Assembly (NCBI RefSeq): GCF_026151205.1
Contig: NC_087083.1
Coordinates: forward strand, 5,558,460-5,622,459
DNA from: Bolinopsis microptera
Taxonomy: Eukaryota > Ctenophora > Tentaculata > Lobata > Bolinopsidae
DNA length: 64,000 bases
Direction of reading: 5' to 3'
In this document: piece after piece, positions 11,821-21,783 of the stretch
Numbering within the stretch: position 1 is the stretch's first letter
Layout of the letters: each line of letters opens with the position of its first letter
The notes under the pieces: generated by a model
Seen by the model: only the letters and a program-made list of their open reading frames with translations
Database searches by the model: none
Told to the model about the DNA's origin: nothing
Translations under genes and position numbers: made by a program

Positions 11821-13960
11821 CGGGTAAATGCCTCACAGAATGGCTAGCCTCACAGAATGGCCAAATTTGTAAATGTTTTTGTAACTAATTTTTTATAAAA
11901 GACTGGTAGGTTTTGTGGATACCATATGAAACAAAAGTCTTCTGGCAACACTTCCTGTGGTGAAATCATTAACTAGGACCACATTTTCTGGCATAAATAT
12001 GACTGTTTATGTAGAAATTTTGAGCACTGAAAAATTTGTTTTCAAATTTTTGAACTAAGTTTACATTTTGGTGAGAACTTCTGGCACCAGTATGACAGAA
12101 GATGTTCAAAGAATAGTATTCATCAAACAAAACGAACATTGTTCAATATAGGAAGAAAAAAATGCTAAAATGGCTACACGCCTCACAAAATGGCCAAAAT
12201 ATGCCTCACAAAATTTGTTTTCAAATTTTTGAACTAAGTTTGCATTTTGGTGAGAACTTATGGCACCAGTATGACAGAAGATGTTTAAAGAATAGTATTC
12301 ATCAAACAAAACGAACATTGTTCAATTTAGAAAGAAACAAAATGTTAAAACGGCTAAACGCCTCACAAAATGGCCAAAATATGCCTCACAAAATGGCCAA
12401 AATTTAAAACTCCTTTTATTGATTGAAATAAATTTTCGTGCACATACAGAATGAATGGTTAATAATTTAATATATATGTAGACCAAGCTCTGTGCACGGG
12501 ATGCTTCCTGGAAGAATCCAGTTCTTTTAGCGGGGCACCCTACCTAAAGCCAAATTGAGATATAATAATCATATTCCTAGAGAAATAATCAGAAATCGAA
12601 TACCAATCAAATAATATGATATATATGAGTAGTAACCATATTTACTATGCAAAATGCCCCAACCACATAGTGTAAATTTATATAGAATTCAAATTCCATA
12701 TCATCATTAAACCTCAATACCTAGTCAATATAATAGCCCAAGCAAAATTAAATAACTTCTTATTATATACCTTACTGTCATACTACAAATTAATTAAACA
12801 TTTGATTTCTGTTGACCAGAGAATAAATTTCTAAGCCTAATGCAAGTGAAATAATTTAGATGCAATAATGAATGCCTAATGTGAGTATCATTTGTCAATG
12901 TCCTTGTAAAAAAGTCTGTACAAGAGATATGAGTAACTAATATAGAAGAAAAAACAGGAAGTTGTCGTCTGTTGTAAAATAAATAAAATATCTTGAATAT
13001 AAATTAGAATATAAAATAACATTCAGTCAATGTGTCGTCAATAAACTGTACAATTATCAAATGTTCAAACTGGGTGATACAGTCACCAAAAAAAAATACT
13101 AAGTACGATAAGTTAATAAATTAAATGTGGTCTATAAAACTACCACTAAGTATAATAGGTCAATAAATTAAAAGTGGTTTATAAAACTACCACTGTGGGA
13201 ACCCCTTCTCCAGTTAAAACATGTCAGTCATGTGCAAAATCAATCAGAATGGTAAGGTGGTAAAAAAGGGAATATCTTTTCGATACATCAATTATTCAAT
13301 GAAACCATAAGTCTAAAGTATTCACAAGCTATTTATTATACAATAACACCCCAGATGGAGTGTTTTTACAGCCGAATGAAGGTTATAAATCATGAAATCA
13401 GGGAATATGAACAACGCCACACAACATGGCCATTTTTGGTGTAGGAAATTATGCCCTTTTTATTCAGTTCTAAGAAATTTCACCTATATGGGGGTGTTAA
13501 CAAGGCATATTAATACCAGCAGCATGCCTGAAACAAGAGCCAAAGGTTTTAGAAAAATAAAATTGTCTCGTTTTCTTTTTTTTTTTGCCATTTTGTCAGG
13601 CATTTTTTCTTTTTTGTGAAATAATTTTTCACAGCTCAGTTTTTTCGTGAGTTTTAGGTTATTACCCCATTCCTTAATAGGTTTTCTAAGAACGTGTGGT
13701 GATAGAAATTTAAAAAGTATCTCCATCAACAAAATTATAGAAATTCAGATTTGGCCATTCTGTGAGGCATGTTTTTTTCGAGGAAGATTTTCCGGCCAAT
13801 TTTTCTCAAAGAAAAAATGGTTATGAGATTAAATGAACCCCCGGGAAGAAAAATATGAGTGTCAACTTAGCTTCTTATGAGATAAAAACTGGAATAAAGT
13901 GTGTTTTGTGACTTTGAGAGACCTTCCTTTTTTTTGGCCATTCTGTGAGGCAAATACCCG
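11821..13960. mobile_element. Foldback element F2, inverted relative of F1, with nested insertion
   Basis: Starts CGGGTAAATGCCTCACAG after TA (11819-11820) and ends CTGTGAGGCAAATACCCG before TA (13961-13962). The interior has a tandem duplication of about 170 bp (about 12035-12200 and 12210-12375), each unit ending in GCCTCACAAAATGGCC words. The F1-like sequence is interrupted after CTCCTTTTATT at 12420 and resumes at about 13298 (CAATGAAACC), so roughly 880 bp of foreign sequence sits inside, bordered by a possible TTATT duplication. Confidence 0.65.
12421..13297. mobile_element. Uncharacterised insertion inside F2
   Basis: Non-coding AT-rich segment that splits the F1/F2 homology. It contains a two-copy tandem repeat of about 50 bp at about 13095-13195 (unit with TAATAAATTAAA and AAAACTACCACT). 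No transposase or RT motif seen. Confidence 0.4.
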
Positions 13961-13963
13961 TAC

Positions 13964-14850
13964 AGTAAAATATCAAAATTTACATTTTGAATATTTACTA
14001 CATGAATATACAATATAGTAAAATCATGTATTCATTCATTTTAATGATAAACTATTTTACTAATCTTAGACGATTATCAGTACCTACTGCCTCAACTATT
14101 GACCAACTAAAATTCGAGTCGCAGCAACTTCTCACTGCGGTATTTTATTCTGCAATTTCGAAAATCAAAAATTACCCCCGCAAATGTTAACAATTACTCT
14201 GATCGAAAACCTCGCTGAATTCCACTTTAACGTGAATTCAGTGGCCTCTGGTGCGTTCTAGAACCCCTAAAATCGCCGGGCGGTAGGGGGGCGAGCCCCC
14301 CAATCCCCCCGAGCGGGACCCCGCACTCGCCCACCCAACTAAGGCGAGGTCTGTCACGAGCCGCCTCTGATATAATGCACGTAAACAAATCACCTGGAAT
14401 ACTTTTTAAAGAAAATAACAAGCTCAAAAACACCACTGACGTATTTCTCTGTGAACTATTACTGAGAAATATTACCACCACAAAGAACAAAGAGGGAGTA
14501 TCCTGGACCCCGAAATCCACCACTTTTCTGTACTTTCAGAGGTACCAATGTGGCAGGAAACCAGGGCTCATGCTGCCGCTGAGCTAAAGCAGTAGACGGG
14601 ATGGCGGCTTCTCTAGGATCTAACACGTCCTGAAGCAGACCAACACTATGTCCCAACGCACTGGTACGGTGTTGGGATGTCTGCCCCCGGTGCCTGTCCG
14701 GGTCAATAAAGCAGTCAAGCATCATGTATGTTATGTTGAGCATTCTCAACCAACAAATGTGGGAACCCCCACGAAAGACCAAAACAGATCTAAAGAGACA
14801 CTTAAAAACATTGGAAAATAGACTTCAATTTGTTTATATAATTTATAAAG
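13964..14850. other. Gene-free stretch with GC-rich SINE-like block
   Basis: 14260-14370 is unusually GC-rich (GCCGGGCGG, GGGGGGCGAGCCCCCC). On the minus strand at 14591-14560 TAGCTCAGCGG fits a Pol III A box, but no B box at proper distance was found, so a SINE is possible but unproven. No coding exon supported. Confidence 0.35.
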
Positions 14851-17460
14851 CGTATATGCATGGGTGCTGTATTCATTTGTATGCTGATGACACCCAGCTG
14901 TATTTCACTCTTGATTCTGATGACCCATCACAGCTAGAGCACAATATGGAACACTGTATGTCTGATATCAAGAAATGGATGACAAACAATTTCCTTCAAC
15001 TGAATTCTTCTAAGACTGAAGTCATCGTTATATCCTCTAAATTTGACTCACAAAATATTCCAGCCTCTCTACAGATTGTTAAGGATCAAGAGCCACATGT
15101 TGTTAGTGGAACTGTGAAGAGTCTTGGGCTGTATTTGGACAGTTATCTTTCAATGAGTGATCAGATTACGTCAGTGGTTCAAGCATGTAATATTCAGATC
15201 AGAAATTTGTGGTTTATTGCATCAAAACTGTCTTTTAACCTTAAGATTCAGCTTGTTCATGCTCTAGTACTCTCTAGAATTGATTATTGCAATAGCGTAT
15301 ATTTTGGACTGAGCTCTTATGATTTAAGTCGTTTACAGAAGGTGCAAAATTCTGCTGTAAGATTTATTTTCGGGAGAGGAAGAAAGGCACACACTACTCC
15401 ACTACTTAAGAAAGTTCATTTTCTACCAGTTAGATTTAGAATAGATTTTAAGATTGCCCTACTTGCCTACAATAATAATAATAATAATTCTATACAGTTA
15501 CATAATTGAAACAATTATGGCCCCTTATTGTGGGCAGAGTATGTGTCTTTATTGAATTGTCCTGATATAAACTTATCTGAGTGACTGCATTAAAATAATT
15601 TAAGGTGAGTTCTCTTAAAACTTTAAGACAATAGGAATAAATACTAGGACCTAATAAAATGAAAACAAAATGCAGCCATCTAATTAATTGTTGAGCTTTC
15701 TCTTCTCCTACGGTTGACTAGAGGAACCATCTTTGGCGAAATTAGGAACTTAGACCATTACAAAAACCGTGCTGTAAGTTTGCAAGGCATGTGGACTAAG
15801 TGGGTCGAGAGTACTCAGCTTGAAAGTGGGTGTTGAGAATCCTCAACTATACTAAAGATAATGATGTTCAGAAGATGAGGCAGTAGAGTGAGTAGTAGAG
15901 GCTGAAGAAGAATAAATGTCACAAGAGATGAGCACTATAATAATCATCTTTATGATAGTTCACCAATGGCAATTTGTGCTAGAGAGCGGAAGGCAGTGAT
16001 GCTGTTATCACTATCATCTCTTAAGATAGACCATGATGGTTGGTCATTAAAGGAATGGTCCTGCAGGGTTTCCCTGTAAGAGCAGCTGCACAGTGGACAG
16101 TAGAAGAGTCTGTGATAATTGGTGTCCAATACCTTACAATTTGGACACTGAGGGTCGCAGTTGTTGGCTACCCTTGCCTGGAAGGCTGCAAAGGTGATGT
16201 CATGGCCATGTAGGAGAGACATAACCTTAGTATCCGTGTTTCTGCTTGAGTAGCGAGGAAATAATCGTTTGCTCCTTTCATCAATGTTATCCAGTATCTG
16301 ACCCTCACTCTGATTTATTCTTGGGTTCAGCAGGAGATGTTTATTCCAAGTAAACTCCATGAAGCGGATTATTTCTTCTTTTGAGTAGCTGACAACATCG
16401 TTCTGGACACTAGTCAGAAGGTCTATTTTGCTTCTGTTTAGTTCTTTGGACCCAGTTTTCCACGTTAGAAACTTACGTATCTCGTCAATATGGTGCTGGT
16501 ATCGGTGGGCCTTTGCCTCCTCTAGCTGCAAGATGAGCCCTTGCATAAATGGGTCACTTGTAAGTGCTTTTATTATAAATTTTATAGTGACCATCTTGTA
16601 GGATATCTCAAGGGGTGGAATCCCAAGCGCAACAGAGGTCAAATCTTTGGGAGGATGGTGAGTGGCCCCGCTTATCTTCAAGAGGACCCTGGCATAAAAG
16701 TCTTTGAAAGTGTCGAGGTTATCTTTTAGCCATATAGGAGCAGCATATAGAAGTTTTGTGAGTACCACTGTTCTGAAGAGCATTCTGAGTGAGCTTGTAT
16801 TCAGACCTCTGTGGCGGGTGGAGTTTTGGGTGATCCTGTGCCAGGCAAACCAGCATTGCTTGAGTTTGAATTTTGCGTGACCCTTGAATGTGAGCTTGTT
16901 GTCGATTGTTAATCCGAGAACAGTTGATTGATGCGTATAGGTTATGGGTCTGCTGCCAATAATTAACGGACTTAAGGTTGCCTACAGGTGTTTAAATAAT
17001 ATAGCCTACAAGTGTTTAAATAATATAGCTCCTCCTTACTTAAAAGAGTTGATATCTCCTAGGCAGCAAAGTTTTAAAAATGTACGTCTTGATAATGATT
17101 ATTTTTACCTTAGTTTTCCGCCCTCTCCTAACTATGTAAACACAGAGAAAGCTTTTAGTCACTGTGCAGTTAAAGTATTTAATTCCTTGCCATACGACAT
17201 AAGATCAGCTGAGTCAGTTACATCTTTCAAGACCAAACTTAAAACATACTTCTTTTCTCTAGCATTTGATTGATTTTGCATTTACATAGGTAAAATGAAC
17301 TTGTCATGTCTAATTTTCAATTAAACTAAGCTCAGTTAATGTAAGAGCCGCTTTAGAAAGCACTGGAGTTTATCTCCAGGATTAAATTATATCGAGTTAT
17401 ATGATTTAGCTATAAGGCGGTTTATAAATGTTGTATTTATTATTATTATTATTATATTAT
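14850..17460 (+). mobile_element. LINE A: CR1/jockey-type LINE, split by LINE B
   Basis: The RT C-terminal half is read at 14860-15471 (LYADDTQLYF, QLNSSKTEVIVIS, LGLYLDSYLSM, SRIDYCNSVYFG, FLPVRFRIDFKIALLAY) and continues at 16978-17273 (CLNNIAPPYLKELI, VFNSLPYDIRSAESVTSFK) to a stop. The 3' UTR ends in a (TTA)n tail at about 17440-17460. The 5' end is truncated within the RT palm. The frame resumes exactly across the LINE B insertion. A 24-bp stretch encoding CLNNIA is duplicated at 16983-17029. Confidence 0.8.
15472..16977 (-). mobile_element. LINE B: non-LTR retrotransposon nested in LINE A
   Basis: Open minus-strand frame from 16977 to 15950 encodes an RT thumb and C-terminal region: LGLTIDNKLTF, LLYAAPIWLKDN, LGIPPLEISYKM, and a CCHC-like zinc motif CPNCKVLDTNYHRLFYC. 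The 3' UTR ends in an (ATT)n tail (15472-15489, minus sense). The element is flanked by a perfect 9-bp duplication TTGCCTACA at 15463-15471 and 16978-16986. It is 5'-truncated just after the palm. Confidence 0.85.
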
Positions 17461-18170
17461 TGCCCACGTTAAGGGGCCTGTCAATAATTTACTAAATTAT
17501 TAGCTATTTTAGATTTAATAATAATAATAATAATCTGTGAACGGCACAATAGCGTGGGTACGGTAGCTTCTGTCGAGGTGCCTCGAAAGTGATTTGTGAT
17601 TGTAAACGATTCTCCGTTCAAAATTTTGGTCGTTGAACGCCAAATTTGTGCAGAATCAAAAAAATTATAAACATATTTTATAGTTTATACATTCTACGTA
17701 TAGAATTGGATGTGCTTTCGGTGGAGATATAATATAACTTGCTCCTTCTTTAATATTTACCAAAGGTTAAAACTCACGGCACAGGAAAATTAAATTATAT
17801 CAAATTGTCGAATACCGCGTTATAACGCAAATACCGCGTTATAACGCGTTACAGCTCAAATTGGCTGCTTTTGACCATTGTTAATGGTATGGCCCAAGAA
17901 GAAAGCGGCTTAGCCGTGCGCGCGGCGCTACTTCGAAGAAATTTAGACGAGTAAGTGTAACATCCGTCAACTGGGCGCGGCGCTCAGACTGCACTGTCAT
18001 TCTAGATTCCACCGCAAATCTTTATGTTTATGAACATTATTATTTTGCAAAGCTCCTAGTTCTTTATTAGTATTACGCGTACGATCATGATCATCAATTT
18101 ATATCACGTTTCGATTAAATTTTTCGAAACTTTCTGATGTTCATGTTATGATTATATTAATATGTTCTTT
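17461..18170. other. Gene-free stretch
   Basis: Holds an AT-rich microsatellite (ATA repeats near 17520), a palindromic CGCGTTATAACGCG at about 17836-17849, and a GC-rich patch at 17900-17990. No exon or RNA gene seen. Confidence 0.4.
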
Positions 18171-18615
18171 ACTGGGCCGCGCTCAGCCTGTCATTCCGCC
18201 TAATTTCTATTCTATTCCGCCTAATCTCTATTCTATGAATATGATAGCCTGAGGTCCCCAAGTAATATGTTGTATGTCTTGAGACATAATCCACAATCAT
18301 TAAATAGTTTGTTGGAGTTGGACTTGGACTGTCCATTGAAAAAATTATATTTTTATCAGTGGCTGGCTTGATTCACGATGTCAATCCTTCGCATCTCGCC
18401 GATCTGTGGTTGCGAGAAGCATTATTGGATGCGCGCGCGCGACCCAGTACTAGTAGTGCATCGCGCTACAAGTGGCTGGCCAACAAATCAATTGTTAACG
18501 TAACGCGAAAGTTTAATAATTCAATTGTTACTTTACCTGGGGACCTCAGGCTATCATGTTCATAAACATATTAATAGAGATTAGGCGGAATGACAGGCTG
18601 CTAGCGCGGCCCAGT
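18171..18615. mobile_element. Foldback MITE, ~445 bp
   Basis: Left end ACTGGGCCGCGCT plus CAGCCTGTCATTCCGCC; right end is its inverse (GGCGGAATGACAGGCTG, AGCGCGGCCCAGT). The arms run about 95 bp and also share GATAGCCTGAGGTCCCC with GGGGACCTCAGGCTATC. The interior has no transposase; the 68-residue frame at 18359 is incidental. Confidence 0.65.
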
Positions 18616-18929
18616 GATTAAATTGTTACTTGGTACTACTACTACTAAACGTAGTTATACCTTGACACGGCCGGGCCGTTTCAAAGTCAAAGTACTAAAT
18701 CAAAGGTAACCAAAAGTTACATAATATCCATCAATAGTTTTTAAAATTTCATACGTTCACAAAGTGTAAATTCAACCAGTGTTAAAAATTTATTCATTCT
18801 ATATTTATACGGCGAAGTAAGTAACTAAAAATTGGAGACAGGTGTCGGGTTCTATAAGTATAAACAAACAAACAAACTACAAATGGATATGAAAACGACA
18901 GTGTTGTATATATTTTTATTATAGTTATA

Positions 18930-19700
18930 CAGGGTGGGCAAAAGTCAGTGGGCATACGTTGGCCTTAATTATAGCTCCGATGTGTTTTACATTTGAGAGC
19001 TGTTGCTTTGCAGATGGCATACTGTACTTACTGGTTCGAGGATTCCGTCGTCAAAATTTGAAAATTCGAATATTTTAGACCACACCCATTCGATATTAAA
19101 ACACCTATATTGTTTTCTCTGAACATGCTGAACGCCTATTTTTTTCAGAGACGGTAGATTATTAAATGTTGCATATGATCTGAAAACATGAGGAAAAAAC
19201 GGATTAGAAATGACGAAGTTATCAAGCATTTTCTGTATCTCGTTAACAACATTGACTGGGTGATTATGTGACACCGTGACACGACACATTAATTGGGCAC
19301 CCTTAAAAATTTCCTTAATGTTTAACGGAGTGGTTAACGGGGTCACCTAATCACGTGATTAGGTAAACCAATCACCTGATCACACGTAATGAATAAACTC
19401 GTTTTGCTTCATATCTCTGTCATCTGAGAAGCTACAGTTCTAATTTTTTTCAGGACAAACGTAATTCGAATGGCCAAACACAATTTAATCAAATTTAGCT
19501 CGATTCGACTATCCAAACTATCAAATAAATGCAAAAATGAACCTTCATCCGAAAAAAATTAACTCGAATATTTATCGATTTGACAAATTCCTCGAACCAG
19601 TGGTAGTAGTAAGTCATACCAGAAATAATTATTACAATTGGGCACTCAGTGACTGAGCTATTAAGGCCAACGTATGCCCACTGACTTTTGACCCACCCTG
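18930..19700. mobile_element. Non-autonomous mariner/Tc1-like element
   Basis: 771-bp element with ends CAGGGTGGGCAAAAGTCAGT and ACTGACTTTTGACCCACCCTG, about 40-bp terminal inverted repeats running to AACGTATGCCC/GGGCATACGTT, and TA on both sides (18928-18929, 19701-19702). The CAGGGTG terminus and TA duplication are typical of Tc1/mariner elements. The 119-residue minus-strand frame (19346-18987) has no DDE/D signature that I can see. Confidence 0.75.
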
Positions 19701-20269
19701 TAGTTAAAAGAAACATGGCAAAGTTGCCATCATGTAATTTGTGTTCATCTTAATGGCAGTGAAATATTAATATTATACGCTAATCTAACTGCGTGTAATG
19801 CGATTACACTATTAATTTCACGAGGCGCAGCAAGTGCAAATTGATACAATAAACGCACGAGGCAAAGCCGAGTTCGATTATTGCAGTTATTTCACGAGGT
19901 GCAGCCGAGTGCAATAACTGGCGTAATGCAGTTAGATTCGCGTAACGCTCCACGCTTCTGGTGCAGTGTTATACTTATAATCAGTATTCAGCTAGTGCGG
20001 TTAGTTTATAATCGCACGGATTGTGTTGTTAGTTGCTCTAAAAACAGTGAGATTATACACTAATCGAACTGTTTTGATAGCACTAAGCAACTCAAAGAAC
20101 AGCGCACTTCAATCTGAAACATTCTCCGAGAAACGAAGTGACGTCATCCGCCGACTATCTCTCAGTTGATTTGTACAATCTAGTAGTAGTAGTTCCATAA
20201 AAATGTCTGATAACCATCTCAACAGAGAGTCAAATACAGATAAGAAAAATAAACATAGGATAACCGTCC

Positions 20270-20350
20270 GATCCGACCAATAACATAACAGGAGAAATGA
20301 GCATCGGATCCAATGCTAATTTCTCCTGTTATGTGATTGGTCAGATCTGA
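20270..20350. repeat. Imperfect hairpin
   Basis: Inverted arms CGACCAATAACATAACAGG (about 20276-20294) and CCTGTTATGTGATTGGTC (about 20325-20342) around a short loop containing CATCGGATCCAATG. Probably a tiny MITE. Confidence 0.5.
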
Positions 20351-21315
20351 GTCAGATGTCATGACTCATCGATTGCTATTGGCCACTACGATGGGATGGA
20401 CCAAGAATCGGCCCGTTCGGGTGACCGACAACTGAACCCAATTGAACCTAGTTCCCACGCAGTTAACAGGCACCCAGTCAGCTTAATTGCAAATTGGGTG
20501 ACCAACCAGCTTGAATCCCAAAACGACAACTGAATCCAGGTCATATCACAACTGCACCGAAATCGTAAATACGATAACTGAACCCAACGATCGGATTTTC
20601 AGGTTCTCTTTCTTCGCAGGGGTCTGTGGTCATTTATCATTATCATTATAGGAATGATCATGACCACTGTAATTTAGAGCATTGGAGCCCTGTGCTTACC
20701 CCGGTAAAATATTAATAAGTGGACAAAAAAGTTAAAATTCGTTTTCTCCGCATTTGGCGAATCGTTTTGTGTTGCTTGTATAAAGGCGATCATCCTTGGT
20801 AGTGAGAAATTATCCACTATGTCTGTCACACTAAGGTAGAAGGAGTCAAAGTATCCTCCTCGTTGGTAAGACCACTTCTGGAACTGGCCAATAAAGTGGT
20901 TCATTGTCTCCTCTTCCATGTTTCCATACTCGTTTAAAATGAGTGTTGGGCAACGTTGTCCATCTTTCCCTTATTGTGAGAGCCTTTTTCGGTAAGAAAG
21001 TCTGCATTTTCGTTACCTGTCAGGTTACTTGGCTCAGATCTCGTGTCTTCTGATGCTTTGGGGGGGGGGGGGGGGGGGGCCTGCCATGGTTGATGGTTCA
21101 GATCCCGAGCCTTGGGTCGGATTTTGATGCTTGAGGAGCAGTGGATCGTATCCTTTTTTGCACGCTTCGTGATAGTCGTGAACACGTAAGCTTGATAGAT
21201 CAGATCTCGCGATCGAAAGGCACCTGTGACCTTGTCATCTATTAGTACGCTTGTTATACAGATCGGATCAATACATAAGGAAGAGAGATGCCGATGGTGG
21301 TCACAGTATCGAATC
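20351..21315. other. Gene-free stretch with possible exon and poly-G tract
   Basis: 20900-20690 on the minus strand has an open frame (MEEETMNHFIGQF... HLLIFYRG) ending at a good donor (GGGGTAAGC near 20700); it could be a first exon, but I cannot match it to a family or find the next exon. A run of 20 G lies at 21060-21079. Confidence 0.25.
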
Positions 21316-21783
21316 ATGGTTGTCTTCAGCAAGTACGTCAACGGACAAAGAGGAGCTCAACTACTTCTGGACACAGACGGTTTCCTCTACACCCGGAGAA
21401 AGGATCGAGATACCCCTTCTACCTCTACCTGGAGATGCCAGAAGTACAGAATCAAGAAATGTCCTGCTCATGTAATCCTTGACCATGGAGATCAGTCCTT
21501 GGCCAGCGGTGCCAAACCTCATTCCCACGACCCTGACAACTTAGTAGCTGAGAAAGCAGAGTTCAGAGCAGAATTGAAGCGTAAAGCTGCCGACCAACAC
21601 CTCTCAGCAACACAAAACCTCCTCGCCGAAGCCCTATCTACATGCCCACCCGAAATCAACGTGGAACTACCAAAACTAGAGTCCCTCGCGAGAATTGTCC
21701 AAAGATCACGAGCAACAAAGTCCGGATCTGCCAACCTCCAAATCCTCGTCCAAGAGACGGAGGAAAACGAGCTCGAACCTTGA
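21316..21783 (+). CDS. FLYWCH-type zinc-finger protein, ~155 aa
   Basis: Single-exon frame from the ATG at 21316 (FSKYVNGQRG follows at once) to TGA at 21781-21783. Residues about 3-60 fit the FLYWCH zinc finger: F-x-N-GQRG, L-x-x-D-GFLYTRR, S-TWRC, KKCPAHVI, then H-x-H (PHSHD). These supply the C2H2 ligands. The rest is charged and probably helical (AEFRAELKRKAAD), with no second finger. FLYWCH modules are DNA-binding and in many invertebrates come from MULE-type transposons. A MULE transposase relic lies at 57615-57800, but no transposase is joined to this frame. In-frame sequence extends upstream to 21226; I prefer 21316 because homology begins there. It may be a domesticated gene or a transposon remnant. 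Confidence 0.6.
   Translation: MVVFSKYVNGQRGAQLLLDTDGFLYTRRKDRDTPSTSTWRCQKYRIKKCPAHVILDHGDQSLASGAKPHSHDPDNLVAEKAEFRAELKRKAADQHLSATQNLLAEALSTCPPEINVELPKLESLARIVQRSRATKSGSANLQILVQETEENELEP

Noticed and set aside
11048-13732. Lys-rich 82-residue frames near 11048 and 13732
   Set aside because: Same sequence in inverted copies of F1/F2; no transposase signature.
14560-14591. tRNA gene on the minus strand (TAGCTCAGCGG)
   Set aside because: Only an A-box-like word is present; no acceptor stem or B box at the right distance.
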